Below are positions 26,553 through 35,746 of a stretch of 64,000 nt of DNA, one piece after another (position 1 is the first letter of the stretch; each line of letters starts with the position of its first letter). The notes under the pieces were generated by a model that worked only from the letters and a program-made list of their open reading frames with translations, had not been told where the DNA came from and made no database searches. Both the position numbers and the translations under genes were made by a program. The stretch is from an uncultured Pelagibacteraceae bacterium (GTDB lineage Bacteria; Pseudomonadota; Alphaproteobacteria; Pelagibacterales; Pelagibacteraceae), in assembly GCA_902596205.1 (NCBI GenBank), contig CACJSY010000001.1, positions 112,399 through 176,398 of the forward strand, in the 5' to 3' direction.

Positions 26553-27410
26553 CTATTTCCACCTATTATGCGTCCAAATCCATTGATATGGGTTCTTTAC
26601 TATCATTTTTTCGATCACTTTATTCAACTCTTCTGAGAGTTCTAACTTATTTTTAAAAGATGTAGGATTAATTCTTTTTTGGAACTCAATATTGAAACTA
26701 TTATTCGTATTTCTCTCAATAAATACAGGAATAATATCCATTTCAAATTTACTCGATAGTTGTGCTGGTAAAGTAGTCGTAAGTGCAGGTTCTTTAAAAA
26801 AGTTAATTCTTTCTCCTTCACTAACTCTCTGATCAATCATTAGAGCTATAGAGTTATTGTTATTAATATACTCAATAGTTTTCTTGACGCCTTTAATTCC
26901 TTTTTTAATTTGATTTTTACATATATATTTTTTTCTCAAATATTCCATAAAAGGATTTAAAAAAATATTATTTAAAGGTCTATAGATTGTAGCTAATGGA
27001 ATATTCTTTTTTGTAATTTCCATTGACATTAATTCAAAATTTGCAAAATGACCAGAAATGAAGATAACTGGTTTTTTATCTATATGTATTTTTTGCAAAT
27101 CTGCATTATCCTTAATTGTAATGATATTATTTTTTTTTTTAAAATAGTCTAAAAAAACATATTCTATAAAAGTCATCCCATAATTTTTCCACATACTTTT
27201 TATAATTTTTTCTTTATCAGGATTGGTTGCTACTTTTGAAAAAAAAGTAAGATTTTTTAATATTATTTTTTTTGATTTAAAAAAAGAACCGAGTGAAAGA
27301 AATAAAAATGCAAATATTTTTCTGCTTAAATTTAAGCCTAAAATACGTGCTATAATAAAACAAATATATACCAAAATTGATTGTAAGAAGTAAATTATGT
27401 GCTTGATCAT
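26553..27410 (-). CDS. lpxL: Lipid A biosynthesis lauroyl-type acyltransferase
   Basis: This 285-residue protein of the LpxL/LpxM (HtrB) family adds a secondary acyl chain to Kdo-lipid A at the inner membrane. It has an N-terminal hydrophobic anchor (about 1-30), the catalytic HxxxxE motif in ISGHFANFELMSME (about 118-131), ATIYRPLNNIFLNPFMEYLR, MIDQRVSEGERINFF and the C-terminal NPYQWIWTHNRWK typical of the family. It is the last gene of ubiA-msbA-waaA-lpxK-lpxL and overlaps lpxK by 4 bp. Whether it corresponds to LpxL or LpxM cannot be told. Confidence 0.88.
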   Translation of the reverse strand: MIKHIIYFLQSILVYICFIIARILGLNLSRKIFAFLFLSLGSFFKSKKIILKNLTFFSKVATNPDKEKIIKSMWKNYGMTFIEYVFLDYFKKKNNIITIKDNADLQKIHIDKKPVIFISGHFANFELMSMEITKKNIPLATIYRPLNNIFLNPFMEYLRKKYICKNQIKKGIKGVKKTIEYINNNNSIALMIDQRVSEGERINFFKEPALTTTLPAQLSSKFEMDIIPVFIERNTNNSFNIEFQKRINPTSFKNKLELSEELNKVIEKMIVKNPYQWIWTHNRWK

Positions 27411-28333
27411 ATTTGATTAATTCTACTTATTAACTTATCTAATCCATCAATTTCTAAAGATACTTTTAAATAATTTATATTTTGTAAATTAAAATCTTTT
27501 ACTTTAAAGTAATCTTTTTCGGTCATTATAATTTGATAATCTTTAATTTTGGCTTCTTCAACAATTTCATTTATCTCTTTTTTTGCAAATTTATAATGAT
27601 CTGGAAAAATGATTTTTTTATCAATCTTTAAATTATTATCTTCTATTAATTGAAAGAAATTTTGTGGATTTCCAATACCAGCAACCGCAAGTAGCTTACT
27701 ACTTTTGAATTGTTCTAAATTAAGAGGTTTATAGTAAGAATAAAAAATATCTAACTTATTATTAATTTTTAAAATTTTATTTTCAAAAATTTGGTCCTTT
27801 TTTCCATTAATGATTATAATATCGACATCTTTTAAAGCTGATAAATTTTCTCTTAACGGCCCTGAAGGCAAAACTAAACCGTTACCAATCAATTGATTTT
27901 GATTGAAGCAAACTATATTTAAGTTTTTTTTTATTTTATAATCTTGAAGTCCGTCATCCAAAATAACAATATCAAAATTAGATTTTTCAGCTTCCTTTAA
28001 TGCCTCAATCCTATTTTTATTAGTTATTAAGTTTAGTGAATGATTTTTTATTAAATTATATTCATCTGAGTGGCCTTTGTAAAATTTTCTAATTATAATT
28101 GGTTTTCTTCCTTTTTCTAAAAGTTTTTTAGTCAAAAGAATAGAAGTTGGAGTTTTTCCAGTTCCACCAATATAAATATTACCTATACAGATTATTGGAA
28201 TGTTAAAAGCTAGTGTCATTGTAAACTTTTTTTTTAAATAAATTAAAAAAATATAAAAAAAAGTAAAAGGAAGTAATACCAAGGAAAGAAAGCCAATTTT
28301 ATTATCCCAAAATTTAGGTTTATTTATTTCCAT
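27407..28333 (-). CDS. lpxK: Tetraacyldisaccharide 4'-kinase
   Basis: LpxK phosphorylates the lipid A disaccharide at the inner-membrane face. The 308-residue sequence has a membrane-association helix at the N-terminus (LSLVLLPFTFFYIFLIYL), the P-loop IGNIYIGGTGKTPTSILLTK (about 47-66), IIIRKFYKGH, VILDDGLQDYKIKK (Walker-B-like) and GPLRENLSALKDVDIIIING, with AGIGNPQNFFQLIED further on. It overlaps waaA by 14 bp upstream and lpxL by 4 bp downstream, and so is made with them. Confidence 0.93.
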   Translation of the reverse strand: MEINKPKFWDNKIGFLSLVLLPFTFFYIFLIYLKKKFTMTLAFNIPIICIGNIYIGGTGKTPTSILLTKKLLEKGRKPIIIRKFYKGHSDEYNLIKNHSLNLITNKNRIEALKEAEKSNFDIVILDDGLQDYKIKKNLNIVCFNQNQLIGNGLVLPSGPLRENLSALKDVDIIIINGKKDQIFENKILKINNKLDIFYSYYKPLNLEQFKSSKLLAVAGIGNPQNFFQLIEDNNLKIDKKIIFPDHYKFAKKEINEIVEEAKIKDYQIIMTEKDYFKVKDFNLQNINYLKVSLEIDGLDKLISRINQI

Positions 28334-29603
28334 GAAATATGAATTCGTTAACTAGTGTCATTGTATCATTTAAAGTTGTTTGCTCTAAATTTTTAATTGA
28401 ATCTGATATTTCTATATTTTTTTCGATACTTTTTGTTAAATCTTGAGTTAGATTTTCAGCTAGCTTATGATGGTCTTCAATTTTTTGCGAAATATTATTT
28501 TTTGCAAATATCTCATAAATGTCATCGAAGTTAAAGACATATGGCCCGTGATAAATTTTACAATTCAGTTTTGCTGCCTCAATAGGATTCTGACCTCCGT
28601 TATTTTTAAATTTTTCTAAAATTGATTTTCCAATAAATACACTCTTTGAGTGCTTAAAATAATTTTGCAAAGCTCCAAAATAATTTATTATAACCACCTC
28701 CACATCTTTAGATATAGTTTCATTTTTATTCAGTATTTGAGCGTCAAGGTTTAATTTTTTAGCTAAACTGTAGATATTTTCTGATCTGTCTATATGTCTT
28801 GGGGCAATTATAGTAACAATATTTGTTAATTTTTTCTTTATTTCAAGGTGAGTTTTTAGACAAAAAACATCCTCTTCTTGATGTATACTAGCAGCGAACC
28901 AAAATTTATTATTTTTACAAAAACTTTCATTGATGTCTGCGATTTCCTCTTTGTCAATTTGATTAATCAATTTAATATTTCCCTTAAAAAAAATATTATT
29001 TAATTGTAATTTTTCCAAGTAATTCTTTGTTCTTAAGTTTGAACAAATAAATAAATCAAAATTTCTAAAAATTTTTTTTGCCTCATTAGGAAAAATCATC
29101 CATTTATCAAAAGATTTTGGAGTTAATCTTGCATTAATAAGAGCTAAAGGAATGTTTAATTTTTTTGCATTCAAAATTAAATTTGGCCAGATTTCTGAGT
29201 CTACTAAGAAAATATTATCGGGTTTCCATAAATGCAAAAATTTTTTTATTAAAAAAGGCACATCAAATGGGAAGTATCGATGTTCTACATTACTAAAATT
29301 TTCTATTTCTTTAGCAGCAAGATTTCCTGAACTTAAAGTTGTTGTAGTTATTAAAAATTTTAAATTATTATTTTTAATGTTTAATTGACGAATAATTGGA
29401 ATAATACTTTTGTACTCACCTATGCTTGCAGCATGAAACCAGATCAGTTTTGATTTACCTTTATTTTTTATATTAAAATGTGAGACTAAAATTTTTTCTT
29501 TAAATCTTTTAGGGTCTTCTTTTTTTTTAAGTTTTCTTAAGAATAAAAACAGGAATAAAAATGGATACAAAATAGTAGTAATTATTTTGTAAACTATAAT
29601 CAT
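28320..29603 (-). CDS. waaA: 3-deoxy-D-manno-octulosonic acid (Kdo) transferase
   Basis: WaaA (KdtA) adds Kdo from CMP-Kdo to lipid IVA; the CMP-Kdo synthetase kdsB lies at about 5 kb. The 427-residue protein has an N-terminal membrane helix (about 5-22), KLIWFHAASIGEYKSIIPI (the HGASVGE box), ALINARLTPKSFDKW, and the GT-B acceptor/donor site VFIGKSILEKFKNNGGQNP then IEAAKLNCKIYHGPYVFNF. The ATG lies 1 bp after the msbA stop region, and the 3' end overlaps lpxK by 14 bp. Confidence 0.94.
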   Translation of the reverse strand: MIIVYKIITTILYPFLFLFLFLRKLKKKEDPKRFKEKILVSHFNIKNKGKSKLIWFHAASIGEYKSIIPIIRQLNIKNNNLKFLITTTTLSSGNLAAKEIENFSNVEHRYFPFDVPFLIKKFLHLWKPDNIFLVDSEIWPNLILNAKKLNIPLALINARLTPKSFDKWMIFPNEAKKIFRNFDLFICSNLRTKNYLEKLQLNNIFFKGNIKLINQIDKEEIADINESFCKNNKFWFAASIHQEEDVFCLKTHLEIKKKLTNIVTIIAPRHIDRSENIYSLAKKLNLDAQILNKNETISKDVEVVIINYFGALQNYFKHSKSVFIGKSILEKFKNNGGQNPIEAAKLNCKIYHGPYVFNFDDIYEIFAKNNISQKIEDHHKLAENLTQDLTKSIEKNIEISDSIKNLEQTTLNDTMTLVNEFIFHGNK

Positions 29604-31346
29604 TTATTTTAATTGTTTCTGGTAAAGAGATTTATATTCTTCACAATTTTTAATTAACGATTCATGATTACCAGAATTAATTATTTTTCCCTCTTTTAAA
29701 ACAAAAATCTTATTCGCGTTATGAATGGTAGAAAGTCTGTGAGCGATTACTAAAGTTGTTTTATTTTTTGTTAAATTATTAATTGCATTTTGCACTATTT
29801 CCTCTGAGTCTGCATCCAAAGATGAAGTTGCTTCATCCAACAGTATTATTGGTGACTCTTTAAGAATAGCTCTAGCTATTGATATTCTTTGTTTCTGCCC
29901 ACCTGAAAGTCTTACTCCGTTTTCCCCAATCATTGTGTCATAATTATTGGGTAATTTCTTGATAAATTCATCAGCAGCCGCAAATTCACAGGCTCTTATG
30001 ATTTCTTTGTCAGAGGCATCAGGTTTCGCGTAAGCAATGTTATTCTTTACCGTGTCATCAAATAAAATAACATCCTGACTTACTAAAGATAAATTTTTTC
30101 TTAATGAGCCAAGAGAAACATCTTTAATATTCTGATCGTCTATTTCAATAGAGCCGTTTTGAGGATCATAAAATCTAGGAAGTAGATTTATTATTGTACT
30201 TTTACCAGCTCCACTATGACCTACAAATGCAGTCATTGTATTACCTTTAATTTCAAAAGTAACATTTTTAATTGCTTTTTCATCAGTTAACTCGTACTTA
30301 AATTCAACATTATTAAACTTGATATCAGAGTTTCTTAAAATCAATTTTGGTGCATTAACTACTTCTTTAATTTGAACTTCTTTATCAATTATAACACTAA
30401 TTCTTTTAAAAGCCGCAGCTCCCTGGTATGCAGCCATATTTATTGTTGCTAGTGATCTTATTGGTTGATACGCAAGCATCATAGCTGCTAAAAAAGAAAA
30501 AAAATTATTAATTCCTATTTCTCCAGACGAAATTAATTTACCAGAAAAAACTATAAAACCAGCTATCATGAAGCCAGTTAACGCCTCCATAATAGGAGTT
30601 GCCCTTATAATTATACTTCCAATTTTTATATTTTTTTCTACCAAGTCATCAATAAATTTATTAGCATTTTTATTTTCCTCTTCCTCCTTTTGATAAATTC
30701 TTATCATTTTTGAACCTTTTAATATCTCAGTTAAAAATGAAGTTAAATTTCCGGACGACTCACCTGCTTTCGAGGTTGCTTTCCCAATTCTTTTTCCTAA
30801 AGATTTTGCAAGACCTCCAGCTAATGGCATCATTAAAAGAGCAAATAAGGCTAACTTCCAATTTTGATAAAACATTACTGAGACAAGAGCTATAACTGTA
30901 AAAGTGTCTTTCATTAAATTCAATATACCTGTGCTTACAAGATTTTGGACATGATGACTGTCAAACATAATATTAGAAATATATTTACCAGAGTGTCTAT
31001 TATCCAAAGTTTGAATATCTGAAGTTAAAATATTATTTGCAATTTTTTTTTGAAGAGCTCCTGCCACCTCTTCTCCAACTGTAATAATATTCACTCTCGC
31101 AAGATACAGTGATAGCCCTTTGCTAGAAAAAGCAATCACAATTAAAATAGGTATTGACCAGGCAAATACTTTATCTTGCTCAATAAATATTTTTTTTACT
31201 GCAGGATCTAATAACCAAGCAATACCAGATGTACTTGCTGCGACAACTAGTGAAAGTACTAAAGCTATAAGAATTCTTTTAAGATGCTTTTTGACGTATT
31301 CCTTATATAATCTTTTTAATATAATTTTTAATTCTTCTAATTTCAT
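29604..31346 (-). CDS. msbA: MsbA-like ABC transporter (lipid A flippase), fused permease-ATPase
   Basis: This 580-residue half-transporter has six membrane spans in residues 20-320 (starting KRILIALVLSLVVAASTSG) and an ATPase domain with Walker A GHSGAGKSTIINLLPRFY (about 368-385), Q-loop LSLVSQDVILF, signature LSGGQKQRISIARAIL, Walker B IILLDEATSSLD and H-loop VIAHRLSTI. It works as a homodimer. Its place between ubiA and the lipid A genes waaA, lpxK and lpxL supports MsbA, the exporter of lipid A-core across the inner membrane. The family is broad, so the assignment rests largely on neighbourhood. Confidence 0.88.
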   Translation of the reverse strand: MKLEELKIILKRLYKEYVKKHLKRILIALVLSLVVAASTSGIAWLLDPAVKKIFIEQDKVFAWSIPILIVIAFSSKGLSLYLARVNIITVGEEVAGALQKKIANNILTSDIQTLDNRHSGKYISNIMFDSHHVQNLVSTGILNLMKDTFTVIALVSVMFYQNWKLALFALLMMPLAGGLAKSLGKRIGKATSKAGESSGNLTSFLTEILKGSKMIRIYQKEEEENKNANKFIDDLVEKNIKIGSIIIRATPIMEALTGFMIAGFIVFSGKLISSGEIGINNFFSFLAAMMLAYQPIRSLATINMAAYQGAAAFKRISVIIDKEVQIKEVVNAPKLILRNSDIKFNNVEFKYELTDEKAIKNVTFEIKGNTMTAFVGHSGAGKSTIINLLPRFYDPQNGSIEIDDQNIKDVSLGSLRKNLSLVSQDVILFDDTVKNNIAYAKPDASDKEIIRACEFAAADEFIKKLPNNYDTMIGENGVRLSGGQKQRISIARAILKESPIILLDEATSSLDADSEEIVQNAINNLTKNKTTLVIAHRLSTIHNANKIFVLKEGKIINSGNHESLIKNCEEYKSLYQKQLK

Positions 31347-31347
31347 T

Positions 31348-32208
31348 TTATAAATTTAATGCACAAATACTTAAAAATAATATTAACCCAGTATAGTTAT
31401 TCAATTTAAATAATTTCAGATAGTTTTTAGATTTTCCATTTTTAAGCTGAATTAATTGGTAAACTAGACTTAAAATGAATAATAATTGAAAGAAAGTGAA
31501 AATATTTTGTCCATAAAATTCTCTAAACAATAAAATATTCAAAACAATAAAAACTAAATACGCAAAAGAAACGAACATATTTATATTATTTTTAAATTTA
31601 ATTGAGGTGGATTTTAATCCAATTATTTCATCATCTGACATATCTTGAGCTCCATAAATGGTGTCATAACCCAATGTCCAAAATATGGCTGATATGTAAA
31701 GGATTATTATTTCACTTGTTAAATCATTATTGACTGCTGTCCACGCCATTATAATTCCCCAATTAAACGTAATACCTAAAAATAGTTGAGGCCAGTAAGT
31801 TATTCTTTTCATAAAAGGATAAGAAAACGCAAGTAACATCGAACTCATACCTAAAAAAATTGTAAACAAATTAAATTGAAGTAAGATTAAAAAAGCTATT
31901 AAGCAAAGAATTAAAACATAGACAAGTGAATGATAAACTGTAATTTTCCCTGCAGCAATAGGTCGGGTTTTTGTTCTTTTTACTTTTTTATCAAAATCTT
32001 TATCGACAATATCATTAAAAATACATCCGGCACTTCTCATTAGTACAGAACCTAAAAAAAATAATAATAAATAATACAAAAATAAATTTAAGTTTGTGTT
32101 ATTAAAGTAGGCGTAAGCCAACCCCCAAGAGCAAGGCCAAAATAAAAGCATAAACCCTATTGGTTTGTTTAGACGTGTAAGATCTATGAATATTTTTAAA
32201 TGTTGCAT
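31348..32208 (-). CDS. ubiA: 4-hydroxybenzoate polyprenyltransferase
   Basis: UbiA attaches the polyprenyl tail to 4-hydroxybenzoate in ubiquinone synthesis. The 286-residue protein has about eight or nine membrane spans and the two Asp-rich motifs: CIFNDIVDKDFDKKVKRTKT (NDxxDxxxD, about 63-82) and GYDTIYGAQDMSDDEIIGLK (DxxxD type, about 185-205). LNKPIGFMLLFWPCSWGL at the start is diagnostic. It is the first gene of a minus-strand operon continuing into msbA after 1 bp. A 51-bp spacer separates it from the divergent DUF2721 gene. Ubiquinone feeds the bc1 complex encoded at the window end. Confidence 0.93.
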   Translation of the reverse strand: MQHLKIFIDLTRLNKPIGFMLLFWPCSWGLAYAYFNNTNLNLFLYYLLLFFLGSVLMRSAGCIFNDIVDKDFDKKVKRTKTRPIAAGKITVYHSLVYVLILCLIAFLILLQFNLFTIFLGMSSMLLAFSYPFMKRITYWPQLFLGITFNWGIIMAWTAVNNDLTSEIIILYISAIFWTLGYDTIYGAQDMSDDEIIGLKSTSIKFKNNINMFVSFAYLVFIVLNILLFREFYGQNIFTFFQLLFILSLVYQLIQLKNGKSKNYLKLFKLNNYTGLILFLSICALNL

Positions 32209-32259
32209 GAAATATTACTTGTAAATATCAAACACTATCTTCATAATCAATTTGATTCG

Positions 32260-32670
32260 ATGGATATAGATTACACAGTTGCAGCTTTAATGTTCCCCGC
32301 AATTCCACTAATGATGACCATGTATAGTAATAGATTTCATACATTAAGTGCACTAATACGAAAAATCCACGATCAGTATACTTTTGAAAAAAAAGTTCCT
32401 CCTGAGTGGGAAAATCAACTTCATGTTCTTAATAAAAGAACAAACTATCTAAAATTTGTGATGGGATTTTCAGCTTTTGGTTTTTTATTTAATATGCTCA
32501 CAGTTTTGCTTTTATATTTAGATTTAGTTTTTTATGCGAGATTGAGTTTTGCCTTTTGTTGTATTTGTATGATTTTCTCTATTTTTTTATTTTTACAAGA
32601 AATAAGACTTTCTAATGAGGCTTTAAAATTCCACTTGAGTGACATGGACTCTATGAAAAAAGATTATTAA
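32260..32670 (+). CDS. DUF2721 family membrane protein
   Basis: This 136-residue integral membrane protein has an N-terminal hydrophobic segment AALMFPAIPLMMTMYSNRF (about 7-25), a polar cytosolic stretch including LIRKIHDQY and NKRTNYLKFVM, and two further spans. The pattern FPAIPLxxxxYxNRFxxLxxLIR fits DUF2721. The function is unknown. I start at ATG 32260 because upstream in-frame codons lack family features and overlap the ubiA 5' end. Only 1 bp separates its stop from the stop of the facing DUF1289 gene. Confidence 0.75.
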   Translation: MDIDYTVAALMFPAIPLMMTMYSNRFHTLSALIRKIHDQYTFEKKVPPEWENQLHVLNKRTNYLKFVMGFSAFGFLFNMLTVLLLYLDLVFYARLSFAFCCICMIFSIFLFLQEIRLSNEALKFHLSDMDSMKKDY

Positions 32671-32671
32671 A

Positions 32672-32935
32672 TTATTTTTCTAAAAGACTTTTTTTATACA
32701 ATGAAATTCCTTGTCTTATCTTATGATCATAAGACTCTTTAAAAGTATCTAATTGCCAACCTTTCATTCTTGAGGTTAACTCGTCTAGATTTTTTATTTT
32801 CCATTCAAAGGTTACCTTCTCATCTTTCCAAAGTTTTTTTTCTGCATTTGTTCTAGCACATCCGTAACAGTATCCTGTAACTGGATCGGTTTTACAAATA
32901 CTAATACATGGTGATATTACTTTTTCTTTGCTCAT
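32672..32935 (-). CDS. DUF1289 family cysteine-rich protein
   Basis: This 87-residue protein has the DUF1289 signature: SPCISICKTDPVTGYCYGCA then RTNAEKKLW. Four cysteines in the pattern C-x3-C-x8-C-x2-C could bind a metal or an iron-sulfur cluster. The C-terminal half is charged and helical. In proteobacteria such proteins often sit next to unrelated redox genes. Here the ATG is adjacent to the end of the quinone oxidoreductase gene, indicating co-translation. The molecular role is unknown. Confidence 0.85.
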   Translation of the reverse strand: MSKEKVISPCISICKTDPVTGYCYGCARTNAEKKLWKDEKVTFEWKIKNLDELTSRMKGWQLDTFKESYDHKIRQGISLYKKSLLEK

Positions 32936-33909
32936 TAAGGAATTAATAAAGCTGGGCCAGTCAGTTTCCTTGCCTCTAAGTCTTCGTGTGCCTTCTTTGC
33001 ATCTATTAAGCTATATTCTTTATATATTTTTATTTTAATTTTACCGAATTTTACTTTTTCAAATACTGCATCAGCACCAGCCTGAAGCTCTTTTCTGTTT
33101 GTGAAATATTGACCAATTGATGGACGTGTTAAATAAAGACCTTTTGGTTGAATATCTTTTGGAACATTAACAGGATCAAGAGGCCCTGATGCATTACCAA
33201 AGCTAACCATCATCCCCCTCGTTTTAAGACAGGCTAGTGAGCCGTGAAAAGTATTTTTTCCAACTCCATCAAATACAGCTGGCACACCTTCATTATTTGT
33301 AATCTCCATAACCTTTTTAGAAAAATCATCTTTTGTATAATTAATTACATGAGCATAGCCATTTTCTTGAGCAACTTTAATTTTTTCGTCAGATCCAACA
33401 GTTCCTATAACTTTTGCTCCAATACTATTAGCCCACTGAGCAAATATTTGACCTACTCCTCCAGCTGCAGCATGAAAAAGAACAGTTTCTCCTGCTTTAA
33501 GTTTATAGGTTTTACAAATTAGGTAATTTGTTGTTAAGCCTTTCGTCATTAAGGTTGCTGCTTGTTTATGAGATATACCTTCAGGGATTTTTACTGCGAT
33601 TTTTGAAGGAATAATTCTCTGTTGTGAATAAGCACCTAATGGCACAGAGGCATACGCAATATTATCACCTATATTAAATTCTTTAACGTCAGTCCCCACT
33701 TCTTCTACTTTTCCTGCCGCTTCTAAACCGATCCCGCTTGGTAATTTGAGAGGATATAATCCTGATCTATGATATGTATCAATATAATTTAAACCAATCG
33801 CATAATTTGTAACTTTAATTTCATTAGGGCCAGGAGAACCAATCTTAATATCTTGAAGTTCTAAAACTTCAGGACCACCATTTTTTTTAATTATTATCGA
33901 TTTAGGCAT
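32935..33909 (-). CDS. qor: NADPH:quinone oxidoreductase, zeta-crystallin-like
   Basis: This 324-residue medium-chain dehydrogenase/reductase lacks the structural zinc site. Visible features are the GroES-like N-terminal domain (VTNYAIGLNYIDTYHRSGLY; LPSGIGLEAAGKVEEVG), the NADPH-binding Rossmann motif VLFHAAAGGVGQIFAQWANS (about 144-163), GVPAVFDGVGKNTF and GMMVSFGNASGPLDPV. These match the soluble quinone reductases (QOR), which reduce quinones or conjugated carbonyls. It lies in a minus-strand group with pirin, haloacid dehalogenase, CDGSH and DUF1289 genes, suggestive of redox or detoxification duties. Confidence 0.9.
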   Translation of the reverse strand: MPKSIIIKKNGGPEVLELQDIKIGSPGPNEIKVTNYAIGLNYIDTYHRSGLYPLKLPSGIGLEAAGKVEEVGTDVKEFNIGDNIAYASVPLGAYSQQRIIPSKIAVKIPEGISHKQAATLMTKGLTTNYLICKTYKLKAGETVLFHAAAGGVGQIFAQWANSIGAKVIGTVGSDEKIKVAQENGYAHVINYTKDDFSKKVMEITNNEGVPAVFDGVGKNTFHGSLACLKTRGMMVSFGNASGPLDPVNVPKDIQPKGLYLTRPSIGQYFTNRKELQAGADAVFEKVKFGKIKIKIYKEYSLIDAKKAHEDLEARKLTGPALLIP

Positions 33910-33935
33910 TTAATAAAGAATAAGTACTTGAACTT

Positions 33936-34778
33936 TTAATATTTAGCAAATGTTCCGTTGTTATAATCTTTAATAGCTTCAAGTATTTCAGCCTTAGTAT
34001 TCATTACAAAAGGACCTCCCCTTGCGATGGGTTCCCCTATAGGTTTACCTGCAATAAACAAGAACTCAGATTTTTTTTGAGCTTTTACAAAAAGTTTAGA
34101 GCCTCTTTCAAGTAAAATTAAGTTCGAGTCAAAAGTTTTACCATGATTCTCGTTGCCTATTTTTAGCTCACCTTTTAGCAGATATATAAAAGAATTATGA
34201 GTTTCAGGAACATCACAACTAAACTCCTTCGCTTCATTTAAAACCACATGGAAATATATCGGCTCAACATTATGATTTTTTTCAGGACCCTCTGCTTTTT
34301 CATATTTACCTGCAATCACTTTTACCGTTTTTTCGTTATCTTTATGAGTCCCAAGTTCATTCCCTTTTATATAAAGATACTCTGGTTTGTTTTTTTTCAT
34401 TTTAGCTGGCATGTTAATCCAAAGTTGAAAGCCTAAAAGTCTTCCTTCTTTCATAGCTGGCATTTCAGAATGTATAATTCCTCTTCCGGTTTTCATCCAT
34501 TGGACATCCCCGGATGACATAATTCCTTTTGCTCCAGTACTATCTTGGTGTTCAAATTCTCCATTTAGCATATAAGTAACTGTTTCTATTCCTCTGTGAG
34601 GATGAGGTGGAAATCCAGCGATATAATCATCCTTGTTTTCAGACCCGAATTCATCAAGCATTAAAAAAGGATCAATATAATCTGCTTCTGGAGTTCCTAT
34701 ACTTCTTTTTAATTTAACACCTGCACCATCAGAGGCGTTTAAAGCCTTAATAATTTTTTTAACTTTAATTTGAGACAT
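33936..34778 (-). CDS. Pirin family protein
   Basis: This 280-residue bicupin of the pirin family has the N-terminal metal-binding set: DPFLMLDEFGSENKDDYIAG, FPPHPHRGIETVTYMLNGEF with the histidines, and VQWMTGRGIIHSEMP-type residues (MKTGRGIIHSEMPAMKEG). LGFQLWINMPAKMK follows, and the C-terminal cupin carries PIYFHVVLNEA. Some bacterial pirins act as quercetin 2,3-dioxygenases; others have no known activity. The stop is 26 bp before the quinone oxidoreductase start, within the same minus-strand group. Confidence 0.9.
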   Translation of the reverse strand: MSQIKVKKIIKALNASDGAGVKLKRSIGTPEADYIDPFLMLDEFGSENKDDYIAGFPPHPHRGIETVTYMLNGEFEHQDSTGAKGIMSSGDVQWMKTGRGIIHSEMPAMKEGRLLGFQLWINMPAKMKKNKPEYLYIKGNELGTHKDNEKTVKVIAGKYEKAEGPEKNHNVEPIYFHVVLNEAKEFSCDVPETHNSFIYLLKGELKIGNENHGKTFDSNLILLERGSKLFVKAQKKSEFLFIAGKPIGEPIARGGPFVMNTKAEILEAIKDYNNGTFAKY

Positions 34779-34799
34779 ACAAATATATATAAAGGAAGT

Positions 34800-35459
34800 T
34801 TAAACTATATCAAGTAGCTGCTTTAAGTTGTTGATTTCATTTTTTGGTTGATAATCAAGGATATCAAATTCAGATTTATTTCTATTAACCCAAATAGAAT
34901 TATAGCCAAAATTCCCTCCTCCTGAAACATCCCATGTGTTAGCACTTAAAAAAGTAACTTCATCAGCTTTAACATTGTATTTTTTTACAGGTAATTCATA
35001 AACTCTTGAGTCAGGTTTATAAACTTTTACTTCTTCTACAGAAAAAAGGTCATCAAATAAATTATTTAAATCACTATTCTTAATTAATTCACTTAGAAGA
35101 GAAGGTGTCCCATTAGAAAGTATAGCGAGTTTAAAACTTTTTTTTTTTAGATTCTCCAAGACCTCTTTAACTTCAGGATACGGAGAAAGAATTTTGTAAA
35201 GGTTAAGCAAATCATTTTTCATATTTTTATCAATACTAAATACTCTTATGGATTTATCTAAACTATCTTCTGTCACGTCCCAGAAGTTTTTGTGTCTATT
35301 CATTAAACTTCTTAACCAAGTGTACTCCAGTTGAGTAGTTCTCCAATGATTTGCGAATGCTTCCCATTTACTACCAATTTTATCTTTACATTTTTCAGCA
35401 GCTGAATTTACATCGAACAATGTACCATATGCGTCAAACACTATAGCTTTTGCTTTCAT
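34800..35459 (-). CDS. (S)-2-haloacid dehalogenase (haloacid dehalogenase type II)
   Basis: This 219-residue HAD enzyme is predicted to hydrolyse L-2-haloacids to D-2-hydroxyacids. It carries the residues expected for true L-2-haloacid dehalogenases and not merely the HAD fold: nucleophile Asp in VFDAYGTLFDV (about 8-18), the arginine in WRTTQLEYTWLRSLM (about 39-53), LAILSNGTPSLL with the serine, the lysine in EVKVYKPDSRVY, and the SANTWDVSGGGNFGYNSIWV block. Cytosolic. It lies between pirin and CDGSH genes. Natural seawater haloacids are a plausible substrate, but that is inference. Confidence 0.88.
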   Translation of the reverse strand: MKAKAIVFDAYGTLFDVNSAAEKCKDKIGSKWEAFANHWRTTQLEYTWLRSLMNRHKNFWDVTEDSLDKSIRVFSIDKNMKNDLLNLYKILSPYPEVKEVLENLKKKSFKLAILSNGTPSLLSELIKNSDLNNLFDDLFSVEEVKVYKPDSRVYELPVKKYNVKADEVTFLSANTWDVSGGGNFGYNSIWVNRNKSEFDILDYQPKNEINNLKQLLDIV

Positions 35460-35462
35460 AAT

Positions 35463-35702
35463 CTATTTAATGTTGTGAGAACCATCACACAATGGTTGAT
35501 CATTTGTTTGTTTGCATGAACAAAAAAAAACTTTCTTAGATTGATCAGCTAAATATTTAAAAGGAGAAAATTCGGTGCCTTTGTGTGAACCGTCGCAAAA
35601 AGGTTGTTTAGAACTTATTCCGCAAGTGCACCAAAAATAAGATTTTCCTTCCACAACATCAATGCCAATCGGAGATTCTCCTGCTCTTTTACCTTTTTTC
35701 AC
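35463..35702 (-). CDS. Tandem CDGSH iron-sulfur domain protein
   Basis: This 79-residue protein consists of two CDGSH-type zinc-finger-like motifs, each binding a 2Fe-2S cluster with three Cys and one His: CTCGISSKQPFCDGSHKG (about 30-47) and CSCKQTNDQPLCDGSHN (about 62-78). It belongs to the tandem bacterial class related to mitoNEET proteins, which act in iron, redox or ROS homeostasis. It is the first gene of the minus-strand redox group, 3 bp ahead of the haloacid dehalogenase, and is divergent from rsmE. Confidence 0.92.
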   Translation of the reverse strand: MKKGKRAGESPIGIDVVEGKSYFWCTCGISSKQPFCDGSHKGTEFSPFKYLADQSKKVFFCSCKQTNDQPLCDGSHNIK

Positions 35703-35746
35703 TATTGCTCCTTTATATCTTTAAAATTTGTTTATATATATCAATA

